Origin: Alkalihalobacillus bogoriensis ATCC BAA-922
GTDB lineage: Bacteria > Bacillota > Bacilli > Bacillales > Bacillaceae_F
Assembly: GCF_000621445.1 (NCBI RefSeq)
Contig: NZ_JHYI01000015.1
Span: forward strand, 62,001-126,000
Length of the DNA: 64,000 nt
Reading direction: 5' to 3'
In this document: one piece after another, positions 33,979-44,221 of the stretch
How the letters are laid out: every line of letters begins with the position of its first letter
Position numbering within the stretch: position 1 is the first letter of the stretch
Position numbers and translations under genes: made by a program
The notes under the pieces: model-generated
The model's input: the letters and a program-made list of their open reading frames with translations, nothing else
Told to the model about the DNA's origin: nothing
Databases searched by the model: none

Positions 33979-34404
33979 ATGTTCGGTAAAGGTTTACTAA
34001 AAGGACTGAAGTATACAGTTAGCAACTTAACAAAGCAAAATGTAACGACCCGCTACCCAGACGAACCGATTGAAATGCCAGACCGGTTTCGTGGCATTCA
34101 AAAATTTTATCCGGAAAAATGTATTGTCTGTAATCAGTGTGCAGCGATTTGTCCAACAGATTGTATTCAATTAACAGGCAAACCACATCCGGATCCAAAT
34201 AAAAAGGGAAAAATTATTGATACGTATGATATCAATTTTGAAATTTGTATTTTGTGCGATTTGTGTACAGAAGTGTGTCCAACAGAAGCGATTGTGATGA
34301 CAAATAATTTTGAGTTATCAGAGTATAGCCGAGATGAATTATTTAAAAATCTCGAATGGCTTGATGAAAACGACACGAATGTGAGGGAGGAGAATAAAGC
34401 GTGA
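33979..34404 (+). CDS. nuoI: NADH-quinone oxidoreductase subunit I (two 4Fe-4S clusters)
   Basis: A 141-residue ferredoxin-like subunit passing electrons to NuoB. Two CxxCxxCxxxCP motifs are seen: CIVCNQCAAICP and CILCDLCTEVCP. In a complex lacking NuoEFG this is a likely entry point for electrons. Separated by 37 bp from nuoH, with AAGGGGTG before the ATG. Confidence 0.96.
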   Translation: MFGKGLLKGLKYTVSNLTKQNVTTRYPDEPIEMPDRFRGIQKFYPEKCIVCNQCAAICPTDCIQLTGKPHPDPNKKGKIIDTYDINFEICILCDLCTEVCPTEAIVMTNNFELSEYSRDELFKNLEWLDENDTNVREENKA

Positions 34405-34922
34405 ATGGAGAAATGCTTGCCTTTTTTATCCTTGCCCTTATTGCCGTTAGCGGCGGCGTGTTAATGATTAACTTAAAAAAGGTGGTCCACGTTATCGTGG
34501 CCCTTGCCTTTACTTTTTTAAGTATCGCAGGGTTTTACGTATTATTGTCTGCTGAATTTTTAGCGTTTGTTCAAGTGTTGATTTATGCAGGTGCGATTAC
34601 GATTATTATGTTGTTTGGGATCATGCTAACGAAACATGATGACCGTACAGATATTCCAGCTGGCTTTGTTCGCTCGATCGTCGCTTTTGTCGGTGTGGCT
34701 GTCTTTTTTGTCATTATGTTTATTGGCATTAATGATTTGTCGTTTGGTTCAGACCCTGCGCCTTTACATGAAGACAATGTGCGCCAAATCGGGATCGAAA
34801 TTTATTCGAAATTTGTGATTCCGTTTGAAGTTGTCGGTGTTATTTTACTTGTAGCATTAGTTGGTGCCGTTGCGATTGCTAAAAATGATGATCAAGAAAA
34901 GGAGGCGGGTGACCGTGAGTAG
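34401..34922 (+). CDS. nuoJ: NADH-quinone oxidoreductase subunit J
   Basis: Membrane subunit, 173 residues, five transmembrane helices. The segment [28 protein letters not shown] is the conserved helix-3 region. Its GTG start overlaps nuoI, and its end overlaps nuoK by 8 bp. Confidence 0.95.
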   Translation: MNGEMLAFFILALIAVSGGVLMINLKKVVHVIVALAFTFLSIAGFYVLLSAEFLAFVQVLIYAGAITIIMLFGIMLTKHDDRTDIPAGFVRSIVAFVGVAVFFVIMFIGINDLSFGSDPAPLHEDNVRQIGIEIYSKFVIPFEVVGVILLVALVGAVAIAKNDDQEKEAGDRE

Positions 34923-35229
34923 TATTCCTTTATCCGTCTATCTGATTGTCGCTTTACTTTTATTTTGTATCGGGATGTTTGGTGTATTAACGAAACGAAA
35001 TGCGGTCATCGTGTTAATTTCGATTGAACTAATGTTAAATGCGGTGAACATCAATCTCGTTGCTTTTGCGTTACATGGACCAAATCCTGCGATTACAGGT
35101 CAAATCTTTTCACTATTTACAATCACTGTTGCGGCAGCCGAAGCTGCTGTCGGTCTGGCCATTCTTATCGCTCTTTATCGTAACCGAAAAACGGTAAACG
35201 TCGATCAGATGAACCTGATGAAGCAGTAG
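34915..35229 (+). CDS. nuoK: NADH-quinone oxidoreductase subunit K
   Basis: Small antiporter-related membrane subunit with three helices. The segment [24 protein letters not shown] carries the conserved membrane Glu. I chose the GTG at 34915 (GGAGG 9 bp upstream), giving 104 residues as usual for NuoK; a longer frame into nuoJ has no family similarity. Confidence 0.94.
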   Translation: MSSIPLSVYLIVALLLFCIGMFGVLTKRNAVIVLISIELMLNAVNINLVAFALHGPNPAITGQIFSLFTITVAAAEAAVGLAILIALYRNRKTVNVDQMNLMKQ

Positions 35230-35248
35230 GAAAGGAGAGGTGATTACG

Positions 35249-37123
35249 ATGATGGAAAATGCATGGATCATACCGCTCTTTCCCCTATTATCTTTTCTTA
35301 TTCTTGTTTTATTTGGACGTAAGTTAAAGGAAAAGGGCGCTTATGTAGGAATGGTGTTATCGTTTGTTGCTCTCGTTATAGCAACAATTGTATTAGTTGA
35401 ACGATTCACAGGTGAAGATGTATTATTACAATTTACATGGCTTACGATTGGAACTCATTCGATTACAATGGGAATGGAAATCAATCAGCTGAATGCGTTA
35501 ATGTTATTTATTGTGACGCTCGTTAGCTTTTTAGTACATATGTATTCAAAAGGATACTTAACAGCGGCTGATCAAGTTCGTTTGCCAGTCTTTTATTCGT
35601 ATTTAGGGCTGTTCACATTTTCAATGCTTGGACTTGTGATGTCTCCTAATTTACTTCAACTTTATATTTTTTGGGAATTGGTTGGGGTATGTTCATTTTT
35701 ACTTGTTGGATTTTATTATTTCAAAACAGAAGCACGAGCGGCAGCGAAAAAGGCGTTTATTGTCACTCGTATCGGTGATATCGGTTTGTTTATTGGGATC
35801 ATTCTTATTTTCTGGAATGTCGGTAGCTTTGAATTAAGGACAATCTTTGAAGCAGTTCAAGCAAATGGCCTGTCAGAAGGAATGCTTACGCTTGTGGCCA
35901 TTTTGATTTTTGTCGGTGCGATTGGTAAATCTGGACAATTTCCATTGCATACATGGTTACCAGATGCGATGGAAGGACCAACGCCAGTATCTGCCCTCAT
36001 TCACGCAGCAACGATGGTAGCCGCAGGTGTGTATTTAGTGGCAACAATGTTTCCACTCTTTTCCGCATCACCAGTTGCAATGACAACCGTTGCAGCGGTT
36101 GGTGGGTTTACTGCGATTTTTGCAGCAACGATCGGGTTAGCACAAAAAGACATTAAACGAGTGCTTGCTTATTCTACTGTCAGCCAATTAGGTTATATGA
36201 TGCTCGCGTTAGGTTCGGCTGGGTATGTAGCGGGTGTCTTTCATTTAATGACACATGCGTTTTTTAAGGCCTTACTCTTTTTAGCAGCTGGTAGTGTTAT
36301 TCATGCCGTTCATACACAAAACATTTATGAAATGGGTGGCCTTTATAAAAAAATGAAAACAACCGCTGTCGTGTTTTTAATTGGTTGCTTAGCGATTGCA
36401 GGGTTTCCGTTATTTTCAGGTTTCTTTAGTAAAGAAGAAATTTTACTAACGACCTTTACAGACGGGAGATATGGATTATTCGCTATCGCATTAATAACGG
36501 CCTTACTAACAGCAATTTACATGTTCCGCTTGTTTTTCCTTGTTTTTATTGGAAAACCACAACAAGACCATTCGAAAGTCCATGAATCACCAGCGATTAT
36601 GACGATTCCGATGATTGTTCTTGCTGTATTAGCAGTAGTATCAGGATTTGTGCATACGCACTGGTTTGGAACTTTTTTAGGGGATTGGTTAAGTGATAGT
36701 CCATGGGCAAGAGGACATGTTTATGTGCATGATCCAGGTTGGATTATGCCAGTAGCAGTAGTTGTTTCTCTTTCTGGTATTTTTATTGCGTGGCTCTTAT
36801 ATGGAAAGAAATCAATTTCTCGCGAGTCTGTCATTTCGACAAACAGTGGGCTTTATCAAATGGTTGCCAATAAGTTTTATTTTGATGAATTTTACAAAGC
36901 AACCTTTGTCCGAGGAACGGTTGTGATTGGTTATCTTTTCCATTATATTGAGAAATATATTATTGAAGTCATAATTAAAGCAGTTGTAGGTGTGACAGAA
37001 GCAATGGGAAGTGTTCATGCTCGATTACAAAATGGTCAAGTTCAAATGTATGGAACAGTTGCCTTTATGGGCCTTGTTATTTTACTAGTTGTCTTGACAG
37101 TGACAGGGGGGTACTTTAGATGA
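35249..37123 (+). CDS. nuoL: NADH-quinone oxidoreductase subunit L
   Basis: Largest antiporter-like proton-pumping subunit, 624 residues, with the long lateral helix near the C-terminus. Conserved features: FWELVGVCSFLLVGFYYFK (Glu), the GAIGKSGQFPLHTWLPDAMEGPTPVSALIHAATMVAAG signature with the pumping Lys, and KRVLAYSTVSQLGYMMLALG. ATG at 35249 with GGAGAGG upstream; a GTG at 35240 lies in that site. Confidence 0.96.
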   Translation: MMENAWIIPLFPLLSFLILVLFGRKLKEKGAYVGMVLSFVALVIATIVLVERFTGEDVLLQFTWLTIGTHSITMGMEINQLNALMLFIVTLVSFLVHMYSKGYLTAADQVRLPVFYSYLGLFTFSMLGLVMSPNLLQLYIFWELVGVCSFLLVGFYYFKTEARAAAKKAFIVTRIGDIGLFIGIILIFWNVGSFELRTIFEAVQANGLSEGMLTLVAILIFVGAIGKSGQFPLHTWLPDAMEGPTPVSALIHAATMVAAGVYLVATMFPLFSASPVAMTTVAAVGGFTAIFAATIGLAQKDIKRVLAYSTVSQLGYMMLALGSAGYVAGVFHLMTHAFFKALLFLAAGSVIHAVHTQNIYEMGGLYKKMKTTAVVFLIGCLAIAGFPLFSGFFSKEEILLTTFTDGRYGLFAIALITALLTAIYMFRLFFLVFIGKPQQDHSKVHESPAIMTIPMIVLAVLAVVSGFVHTHWFGTFLGDWLSDSPWARGHVYVHDPGWIMPVAVVVSLSGIFIAWLLYGKKSISRESVISTNSGLYQMVANKFYFDEFYKATFVRGTVVIGYLFHYIEKYIIEVIIKAVVGVTEAMGSVHARLQNGQVQMYGTVAFMGLVILLVVLTVTGGYFR

Positions 37124-38631
37124 CAGATTCTTACTTCTTATCCCTGCTCATTTTTTCACCTCTCGTTGGGATTTTAATTCTGGCTTTGATTCCAAAAGGA
37201 AATCACCATCTCATTAAATGGATTGGTTTTTTCACAACATTACTTCCGCTTACGCTCGCGGTCATGTTGTATACCCAATTTGATAAAGCAAGTAGTGCTC
37301 TTCAATTTGAAGAGGTAAGACAATGGATTAACTTCGGGAATCCTGCACTTGAATCACGCGGGGTTAATCTTGCTGTGAATTACGATTTAGGTGTGACAGG
37401 TTTTGGAATGGTTTTAATTTTACTAACAGCCATTGTAGCTACTTTAGCGGCATTAGCGTCCGTCATTCAAATTAAAGAAGGATGGAAAGCTTATTTCATT
37501 TTATTTCTTTTCCTTGAAATTGGTATGCTTGGTGTTTTTGCGGCACAAAACTTATTGCTGTTCTTCGTCTTTTTTGAAGTGACATTAATACCGATGTATT
37601 TTCTTATTGGTCGATGGGGTTATATCGACAGAGAAAAAGCAGCTAATATGTTTTTGATATACAACGGATTAGGATCAGCTGTTATGATTATTGCGTTTGC
37701 TGTTCTTTTTGCGTTAACACAAACGTTACGAATTGATGAAGTAACGGCTGTCTTACAGTTATATGGCCCTGAAGCAGATCAGTTACGGTGGGGATTATTA
37801 ATTGCCTTGCTCGTTGCTTTTGGAGTAAAATTACCAATTTTTCCTTTGCACAGCTGGATGTTACGTGTACACGTTCAAGCACCTCCAGCGATTGTTATGA
37901 TTCACTCAGGAATCTTATTGAAAATCGGTGCTTACGGATTGATTCAGTTTGGGCTAGGCTTTTTCCCAGAACAAGTATCACAAATGGCTGTTGTGCTAGC
38001 CATCCTCGGTGTTGTTAACTTGTTGTATGGTGCGTACTTAGCCATTATCCAAACCGATGTGAAAATGGTGTTAGCCTATTCTAGTATTTCACATATGGGA
38101 ATTGTGTTGATTGGGGTTGCCGCATTAAACGAAGCGGGATTACAAGGAGCGATTTTCCAAGTAGTATCACACGGTTTAATTTCAGCATTGTTGTTCTTTA
38201 TTATTGGAATTTATTATGACCGCACACGTACATCTTCATTAGAAAAGCTTGGTGGGATGGCACGTTCGATGCCATATGCATCAGGATTTTTCTTAGCAGG
38301 GGCAATGGCATCTCTAGGACTTCCTGGAATGTCTGGATTTATTAGTGAGTTTCTAGCGTTCTTAGGTTTATTTGAAGTTATGCCAATTATTGCGGCAGTG
38401 GGAACGTTAGGAATTATCTTAACGGCTGTATATTTATTACGAGCGACACTGAATGTAACATTTGGACCTACACCAGATAAATGGAAAGAAGTAGCGGATC
38501 TTCGTTCGTTAGAGTGGATTCCTTTACTTGTTCTTTTAGCATTAATCATTGTTATCGGGGTATACCCAGCGGTGTTAGCTGAACCATTGCAAGGTGTTAT
38601 TCAACTTATTCTTACAGGGGTAGGGGGGTAA
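37120..38631 (+). CDS. nuoM: NADH-quinone oxidoreductase subunit M
   Basis: Antiporter-like membrane subunit, 503 residues and about 14 helices. FFVFFEVTLIPMYFLIGRWG, VKLPIFPLHSWMLRVHVQAP and KMVLAYSSISHMGIVLIG are the usual NuoM motifs with conserved Glu and Lys. Overlaps nuoL by 4 bp. Confidence 0.96.
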   Translation: MTDSYFLSLLIFSPLVGILILALIPKGNHHLIKWIGFFTTLLPLTLAVMLYTQFDKASSALQFEEVRQWINFGNPALESRGVNLAVNYDLGVTGFGMVLILLTAIVATLAALASVIQIKEGWKAYFILFLFLEIGMLGVFAAQNLLLFFVFFEVTLIPMYFLIGRWGYIDREKAANMFLIYNGLGSAVMIIAFAVLFALTQTLRIDEVTAVLQLYGPEADQLRWGLLIALLVAFGVKLPIFPLHSWMLRVHVQAPPAIVMIHSGILLKIGAYGLIQFGLGFFPEQVSQMAVVLAILGVVNLLYGAYLAIIQTDVKMVLAYSSISHMGIVLIGVAALNEAGLQGAIFQVVSHGLISALLFFIIGIYYDRTRTSSLEKLGGMARSMPYASGFFLAGAMASLGLPGMSGFISEFLAFLGLFEVMPIIAAVGTLGIILTAVYLLRATLNVTFGPTPDKWKEVADLRSLEWIPLLVLLALIIVIGVYPAVLAEPLQGVIQLILTGVGG

Positions 38632-38635
38632 AGAG

Positions 38636-40135
38636 ATGGATTTAGAAACGTTACTAAGTTACCCGTGGCAAATCATGGCGCCAGAGTTCACTATCCTTAT
38701 CGTTGCAACTCTCTTGTCACTCCTTGATTTGTTTTTAAAGGATAAAGTCGACCGCCGCTATTTAGCATGGTTCGGACTTGCCGGGATTATAATTGCTCTG
38801 TTCTTTTTAATTAACCAGTTGGGCGAACCCGTGCAAATGATTTTATATGACACATATCGGTTAGATTCATTTTCCATTGCGTTTAAATTAATTATGTTAG
38901 TCGGTGCTGCCTTTGTCATGATTATGGCGGTCGATTATGGTAAGAATGAAATTGCTTATCGCGGAGAGTTTTTCTACCTCTTTTTAACAGCTTTACTTGG
39001 TGGTATGATTATGGCTTCAAGTGCCGATATGATTACGTTGTTTGTCGGATTAGAATTATTATCTCTTTCATCCTATATTTTGGCAGGATTAAAGAAACAT
39101 AATGTTCAATCCAATGAATCCGCCTTTAAATATGTTGTAAACGGTGGAATTGCCACCGCGATTACATTGTTTGGTATGAGTTATGTATACGGGTTAACGG
39201 GTTATACGAATTTATTTGATATTGCCGAGGCAATGTCTTCACCGGTTGTGTTAGAAAATCAATTTTTAGCGTTCTTTGCCTTTTTCTTAGTGTTTGTTGG
39301 CTTAGTGTTTAAAATTGCAGGGGTACCGTTTCATATGTGGGCTCCTGATGTATATCAAGGAGCACCGACACCAGTAAGTGCATTTTTAAGTGTCGTCTCA
39401 AAAACAGCTGGATTTGCGATTATTTTACGATTTATGATCGTTGTTTTTATCGCAGCTCCTGGACTTGACCCGAGATATTCTCTTTTATTCGATGCCCAAT
39501 ATTATATTGTCTGGATTGCCGCATTGACAATGATTGTCGGAAATGTGATGGCGTTAAGGCAATATAATGTAAAGAGGATGTTTGCTTATTCAAGTATTGC
39601 ACAAGCTGGGTATTTATTAGTGCCGTTAGCAACGTTTAACGTCATTATGTTTGAAAATATTTGGTTTTACCTAGTTGCGTACTTATTTATGAATTTAGGG
39701 GCATTTGCTGTCTTACAGCTTGTTACAACCCAAGCTAAATCAGAGCAAATCAGCAGTTTTGCTGGGCTAGGAAAACGTTCACCAATAACCGCATTATTCA
39801 TGGGATTATTCCTTCTTTCTTTAGCTGGAATTCCAGTAACTGCTGGGTTTATAGGTAAGTATTACATTTTCCTTGGTGCTGTTGTGCAACAATATTACTG
39901 GTTAGTTGCGATTATGATTGCGACATCCGTTGTTTCATACTTTTATTATTTCCGCATTATGGGACAAATGTATTTCCGACCTGTTCAACAGAAAGAACCA
40001 TTTAAAGTTCCTATTGGAATGTATATTGTTATAATTCTTGCTGGAGTAGGGACATTAGGGTTAGGTTTGTTCCCGAACCTGGCATTAGAGTTTTTTGCTA
40101 CACATTTTAATATAAGTGAAATTTTACAACGATAA
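38636..40135 (+). CDS. nuoN: NADH-quinone oxidoreductase subunit N
   Basis: Third antiporter-like subunit, 499 residues. FVGLELLSLSSYILAGLKK, FKIAGVPFHMWAPDVYQGAPTPVSAFLSVVSKTAGFA and KRMFAYSSIAQAGYLL are typical. Last gene of the operon, followed by a terminator. No nuoE, nuoF or nuoG is present in or next to the operon. Confidence 0.96.
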   Translation: MDLETLLSYPWQIMAPEFTILIVATLLSLLDLFLKDKVDRRYLAWFGLAGIIIALFFLINQLGEPVQMILYDTYRLDSFSIAFKLIMLVGAAFVMIMAVDYGKNEIAYRGEFFYLFLTALLGGMIMASSADMITLFVGLELLSLSSYILAGLKKHNVQSNESAFKYVVNGGIATAITLFGMSYVYGLTGYTNLFDIAEAMSSPVVLENQFLAFFAFFLVFVGLVFKIAGVPFHMWAPDVYQGAPTPVSAFLSVVSKTAGFAIILRFMIVVFIAAPGLDPRYSLLFDAQYYIVWIAALTMIVGNVMALRQYNVKRMFAYSSIAQAGYLLVPLATFNVIMFENIWFYLVAYLFMNLGAFAVLQLVTTQAKSEQISSFAGLGKRSPITALFMGLFLLSLAGIPVTAGFIGKYYIFLGAVVQQYYWLVAIMIATSVVSYFYYFRIMGQMYFRPVQQKEPFKVPIGMYIVIILAGVGTLGLGLFPNLALEFFATHFNISEILQR

Positions 40136-40137
40136 CG

Positions 40138-40169
40138 AAAAAACGGAGCCATATTCGGCTTCGTTTTTT
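40138..40169 (+). terminator. Intrinsic terminator of the nuo operon
   Basis: AAAAAACGGAGCC pairs with GGCTTCGTTTTTT (one wobble), and the T-run continues the stem. Confidence 0.85.
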
Positions 40170-40475
40170 ATTTTGTCAAAAACTTAGGTCATTTGACCGA
40201 TACACATTATAGAAAGAACGTGTAACATAAGAATAGTTTGAAAACAAAACTACGGTTTCATAATAAGAAAATATTGGGATATTGCTTTTGTCCCGGTTTC
40301 TTTTGTCATTTCATAGAATAATTTCCGAGGAAATGTAGATTTTTACATGAGATTCGGGTAATATGAAAGATGGATTGCTTTATGCATTTATGGGAAATAG
40401 GTCTCTTCTCTTGGAAAAGGATGATCCCTTATATTTACTAAAGGAATCAGTATTGATGTAAAAGGAGTTTTTATT
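40170..40475. other. Gene-free stretch between nuoN and ywzB
   Basis: About 300 bp of AT-rich sequence. I see no repeat-family member, RNA gene or convincing promoter, apart from the ywzB ribosome site AAAGGAG at its end. Confidence 0.5.
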
Positions 40476-40709
40476 GTGGTAGACAGCTTTGGGCAACAGG
40501 CTTTATTACATATTGTTGTGAATTTGTTTTTTTTAGCAACGACGTGGTGGGCCTTACAATCATTTAAGTTTGATTTGTTTGTAAAAGACCCTAACGGTGC
40601 TAAAGCAAAAACGCTCATGATTTTACTTTCAATTGCGATCTCTCATCTTGTGAGCAGCTTTTTTCTTGAATATTTAAGCTGGTCGACAATGCTTCGCCAT
40701 TTATTTTAA
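40476..40709 (+). CDS. ywzB: YwzB family membrane protein (DUF1146)
   Basis: A 77-residue protein with two predicted transmembrane helices and a conserved WWALQSFKFDLFVKDPNGAKAKTLMILLSIAI core typical of DUF1146. Start GTG with AAAGGAG upstream. In B. subtilis it lies between the atp operon and ywmB; here the nuo operon separates it from atp. Function unknown. Confidence 0.85.
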   Translation: MVDSFGQQALLHIVVNLFFLATTWWALQSFKFDLFVKDPNGAKAKTLMILLSIAISHLVSSFFLEYLSWSTMLRHLF

Positions 40710-40811
40710 GCATTTGTCGATTGTTGACTACAACTTCCATGTATGCAAAGTCCCTCTCTGGAAAAAATGTTACTAATAACGTCGTTATGTTACGGAGAGG
40801 GGCATATAAAT

Positions 40812-41558
40812 ATGAAGTACGGATTGTTAATTTTTACACTTGTCATATTATTAACGACAACAGTGTATGCAAACGGGGAAGCTGAAGTCGCATTACAAAT
40901 AGAAGAGATAACCACAGTAATGCAATCAAATGAAATTGAAGTATCAAACTGGAAACTGTATGTAAGAGGAGAACATGGTCTCGTTTCTGGTCTTCAAGAT
41001 TACACCGATAAAGTGGAATCATTGATGAACAAAGAGTCGGAATTCGATTGGAACTTTCCAACAAATATAGAAAAAGAAGAGCATTGGAAAGTGACAGGAA
41101 AAAAGCAACATCCTCAAACTACAATGGTTGAACAAGTTACCGTTCTCGCTTATCCGTCTGGTGGGCAATACAACATGTACATCATTTATGAAGTCCAAGG
41201 AGAACAATGGACTACCTCGTTATGGGACAGTTTCGCATCGTCTTTTGAATCACGTACACAAGTTTTATTTTCACAAAAACCAGAAATCTTCTCAACAGTT
41301 CAAGGATTCATTGATTATTCCGATAATCTACATGAATCCGCTCAAAGGCTTTTATCTGATTTATCTGCAGAAAAAATTGAACAAATAAAAGAGGAAACGT
41401 TTGTATCGGTCTCTGCATATAATGAAAATTGGGCAGACCACATCGTAACAAACAACCAAAAAATGAACGTACAGGTTGCTCTACGAAATAGCCCAAATGG
41501 ATTGGGCGCAAAAACAAGAGTGACAATTGGCACGCCTATAATAACGACTGAATATTAA
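40812..41558 (+). CDS. ywmB: YwmB family exported protein
   Basis: A 248-residue protein with an N-terminal signal peptide (MKYGLLIFTLVILLTTTVYA), resembling the YwmB family (DUF1779, TATA-box-binding-like fold). Start at ATG 40812, with GGAGAGGGG about 10 bp upstream. The frame is open for 23 more codons upstream, but without a ribosome site and without a signal peptide at the end. Directly upstream of murA as in B. subtilis. Function unknown; likely extracytoplasmic. Confidence 0.82.
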   Translation: MKYGLLIFTLVILLTTTVYANGEAEVALQIEEITTVMQSNEIEVSNWKLYVRGEHGLVSGLQDYTDKVESLMNKESEFDWNFPTNIEKEEHWKVTGKKQHPQTTMVEQVTVLAYPSGGQYNMYIIYEVQGEQWTTSLWDSFASSFESRTQVLFSQKPEIFSTVQGFIDYSDNLHESAQRLLSDLSAEKIEQIKEETFVSVSAYNENWADHIVTNNQKMNVQVALRNSPNGLGAKTRVTIGTPIITTEY

Positions 41559-41600
41559 TATAAAAGAGACGCTTAATTTCTAGACGCGGAGGGGAATACG

Positions 41601-42926
41601 TTGGAAAAAATTATAGTCCAAGGCGGCAGGCAACTCAAAGGCTCCGTCAAGGTTGAAGGAGCAAAAAATGCTGTACTGCCTGTCATAGCTGCATCGATTC
41701 TTGCAAGTCGTGGCACTAGCACCATATATGATGTGCCGTCTCTGGCTGATGTATACACGGTGAAGGAAGTTTTACGAAATCTAAACATTGACGTTGAGTA
41801 TGAAAATGGTCAGTTTAAAGTGAATGCGGAAAAACCACTCAAAACAGAAGCACCATTTGAGTATGTAAGAAAAATGCGAGCGTCTTTTTTAGTAATGGGT
41901 CCACTACTAGCAAGAGTGGGTCATGCACGAATTGCTTTACCAGGTGGTTGTGCTATTGGGTCTCGCCCGATCGATCAACATCTTAAAGGTTTTGAAGCGA
42001 TGGGAGCGGAAGTGACTATCGGTAATGGATTTATCGAAGCAAGTATCGAAGGCCAACTCCAAGGAGCAAAGATTTACCTTGACTTCCCTAGTGTAGGGGC
42101 AACAGAAAATATTATGATGGCTGCTGTTATGGCAAAAGGTACAACAATTATTGAAAATGTGGCAGAAGAACCTGAAATTGTCTGCTTAGCGAATTATTTA
42201 AATGCAATGGGTGCAAAAGTTCGCGGTGCAGGAACAGGTACAATTCGAATTGATGGAGTCAATGAGTTACACGGCGCTGAGCATACAGTAATCCCTGATC
42301 GAATAGAAGCAGGAACATTTATGGTAGCTGCTGCTATTACAAAAGGCAATGTATTAGTAGAAGGAGCAATGTCAGAACATTTACGCCCATTAATTGCAAA
42401 GATGGAGGAAATGGGTGTTACGATTATAGAAGAACCTACAGGGATTCGTGTCATCGGTCCAGAAGAACTAAAGCCGGTTGACATTAAAACAATGCCACAC
42501 CCAGGGTTTCCAACTGATATGCAAGCACAAATGATGACCTTACTTCTTCATGCCAATGGCACGAGTGTCATTACAGAAACGGTATTTGAAAACCGCTTTA
42601 TGCATGTAGAGGAATTCCGCCGGATGAACGGCAATATTAAGATTGAAGGTCGATCTGCTATTATTAGCGGGCCATCACGTTTGCAAGGTGCTGAAGTTTC
42701 AGCAACTGATCTACGTGCAGGAGCTGCTCTTGTGTTAGCCGGTCTTGTCGCTGATGGCGTTACCCGCGTCGTTGAATTAAAGCATATTGACCGTGGTTAT
42801 GTTGATTTACCAGAAAAGTTACAACAACTAGGGGCAAACGTAGAACGCATTGACGAAGTTGTTAAAGAAGAGCTTGAAAATTTAGATGCTCCAGCTCCAT
42901 TAAAAATGAACACCAATTTAGTATAG
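41601..42926 (+). CDS. murA: UDP-N-acetylglucosamine 1-carboxyvinyltransferase
   Basis: First committed step of peptidoglycan synthesis: transfers enolpyruvate from PEP to UDP-GlcNAc. The catalytic, fosfomycin-reactive cysteine is Cys117 in [13 protein letters not shown]. Other conserved parts are [13 protein letters not shown] at residues 14-26 and [13 protein letters not shown]. The 441-residue length is slightly above the family average, owing to a short C-terminal tail. Start TTG with GCGGAGGGG upstream. By position it is the MurAA paralogue. Confidence 0.97.
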   Translation: MEKIIVQGGRQLKGSVKVEGAKNAVLPVIAASILASRGTSTIYDVPSLADVYTVKEVLRNLNIDVEYENGQFKVNAEKPLKTEAPFEYVRKMRASFLVMGPLLARVGHARIALPGGCAIGSRPIDQHLKGFEAMGAEVTIGNGFIEASIEGQLQGAKIYLDFPSVGATENIMMAAVMAKGTTIIENVAEEPEIVCLANYLNAMGAKVRGAGTGTIRIDGVNELHGAEHTVIPDRIEAGTFMVAAAITKGNVLVEGAMSEHLRPLIAKMEEMGVTIIEEPTGIRVIGPEELKPVDIKTMPHPGFPTDMQAQMMTLLLHANGTSVITETVFENRFMHVEEFRRMNGNIKIEGRSAIISGPSRLQGAEVSATDLRAGAALVLAGLVADGVTRVVELKHIDRGYVDLPEKLQQLGANVERIDEVVKEELENLDAPAPLKMNTNLV

Positions 42927-42931
42927 ACAAC

Positions 42932-42964
42932 AAAGTCTGGCACATTCCTTGTGTCAGACTTTTT
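42932..42964 (+). terminator. Intrinsic terminator of murA
   Basis: AAAGTCTGGCACA pairs with TGTGTCAGACTTT (one wobble), followed by T's. Confidence 0.88.
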
Positions 42965-43053
42965 CTTTATTACTTCATGTATATTTTACTTAAGAGACGT
43001 TATACCTTTTACAATTTTACATTTTCATTACAAAAAACGTTAAAAGAAATCGT

Positions 43054-43081
43054 TCTATTTTATGACAAGCCCACATAAAAT
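43054..43081 (+). promoter_or_regulatory. Possible SigE promoter for spoIID
   Basis: TCTATT, 14 bp, CATAAAAT. The -10 has one mismatch to the SigE pattern CATACAnT; the -35 is weak. spoIID is SigE-dependent in B. subtilis, so this is plausible but unproven. Confidence 0.35.
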
Positions 43082-43120
43082 ATGTAAGAACATTAAAAAA
43101 TGGGAAGATGGGGGTTTGGC

Positions 43121-44143
43121 ATGAAACGACTCTTAGTTATTGGCTTAATACTAGCGACCGTAGTTTTAATTCTACCCACAATGCTTGTTCTCTTTTTAAC
43201 AAACAACACAGAAACAACCCAACCCACTCATCAAGCGGTGGCGGAAGTGTCCACCGAATCAGTGCCGACAAATAATATTAGTGTAGCCGTGTTTCGAAGT
43301 AAACAAGATACCATTGAGGAAATTGGGCTTGAAGATTATGTTGTCGGAGTTGTAGCGTCCGAAATGGGTCCGAATTTTGAACTTGAAGCATTAAAGGCAC
43401 AAGCCATTGCCGCAAGGACGTATATCGTACGACATATGTTAAATCCGAATGGTAAGGACGATCGTAAATTACCTGACGGAGCGACTGTTAATGATACGGA
43501 AATGTACCAAGTGTATCACAGTCCAGAAGAGCTCAAAGCAAAATGGTCTGATTATGAAGCGAATATGAATAAAATTCGACAAGCGGTATATGCTACACAA
43601 GGAGAAGTATTAACTTTTGAAGGTGAACCAATTGAAGCGTTGTTTTTTTCAACGAGTAATGGCTTTACCGAAAACTCAGAAGATTATTGGACTGGGGAAA
43701 TTCCTTATTTGCGTAGTGTAGAAAGTCCGTGGGATAAAGAGTCTCCTCGATATGAAGGTCAAACGCAAATGACTGTGGCTGAGCTAGAAACAAAACTTGG
43801 GGTTACGCTTCCAGCTGGTGATGAAATCGGTGAAATTGTATCAAGAACAAAAGGGAATCGAGTCTCAAAAGTCATTATCAATAATAAAGAATTTACTGGC
43901 CGTGATATTCGTGAATTATTAGGTTTAGACTCAAGTGATTTTCAATGGCATCGAAATGGGAATACGATTACGTTTGTGACAAGAGGTTGGGGCCATGGCG
44001 TCGGTATGAGCCAATATGGAGCAGAAGGTATGGCCAAAGAAGGAAAAACATATAAAGACATTATCGAGCATTATTACAATGGTGTCTCATTAACAACCGT
44101 CGAGCCATTTGTTGGGGCATTAATGGCTCATAGTGGTGAATAA
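43121..44143 (+). CDS. spoIID: Stage II sporulation protein D
   Basis: Lytic transglycosylase of the engulfment (DMP) complex, anchored in the mother-cell membrane. 340 residues: one N-terminal transmembrane helix (about 4-28), then the SpoIID domain with the catalytic Glu in VVASEMGPNFELEALKAQAIAARTY. The C-terminal segment GWGHGVGMSQYGAEGMAKEGKTY is diagnostic. I chose the ATG at 43121 (GGGGG upstream) instead of an upstream Met. It is separated from spoIIQ by 1.4 kb of repeats and small frames. Confidence 0.95.
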   Translation: MKRLLVIGLILATVVLILPTMLVLFLTNNTETTQPTHQAVAEVSTESVPTNNISVAVFRSKQDTIEEIGLEDYVVGVVASEMGPNFELEALKAQAIAARTYIVRHMLNPNGKDDRKLPDGATVNDTEMYQVYHSPEELKAKWSDYEANMNKIRQAVYATQGEVLTFEGEPIEALFFSTSNGFTENSEDYWTGEIPYLRSVESPWDKESPRYEGQTQMTVAELETKLGVTLPAGDEIGEIVSRTKGNRVSKVIINNKEFTGRDIRELLGLDSSDFQWHRNGNTITFVTRGWGHGVGMSQYGAEGMAKEGKTYKDIIEHYYNGVSLTTVEPFVGALMAHSGE

Positions 44144-44152
44144 AAGGAATCG

Positions 44153-44189
44153 AAGTCAGTTCTTCTTTATTGAGGAGAACTGGCTTTTT
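44153..44189 (+). terminator. Intrinsic terminator of spoIID
   Basis: AAGTCAGTTCT pairs with AGAACTGGCTT (one wobble), followed by T5. Confidence 0.85.
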
Positions 44190-44221
44190 GTTTGGGCGAT
44201 TATTGTAAAGAAAACAAGGTT

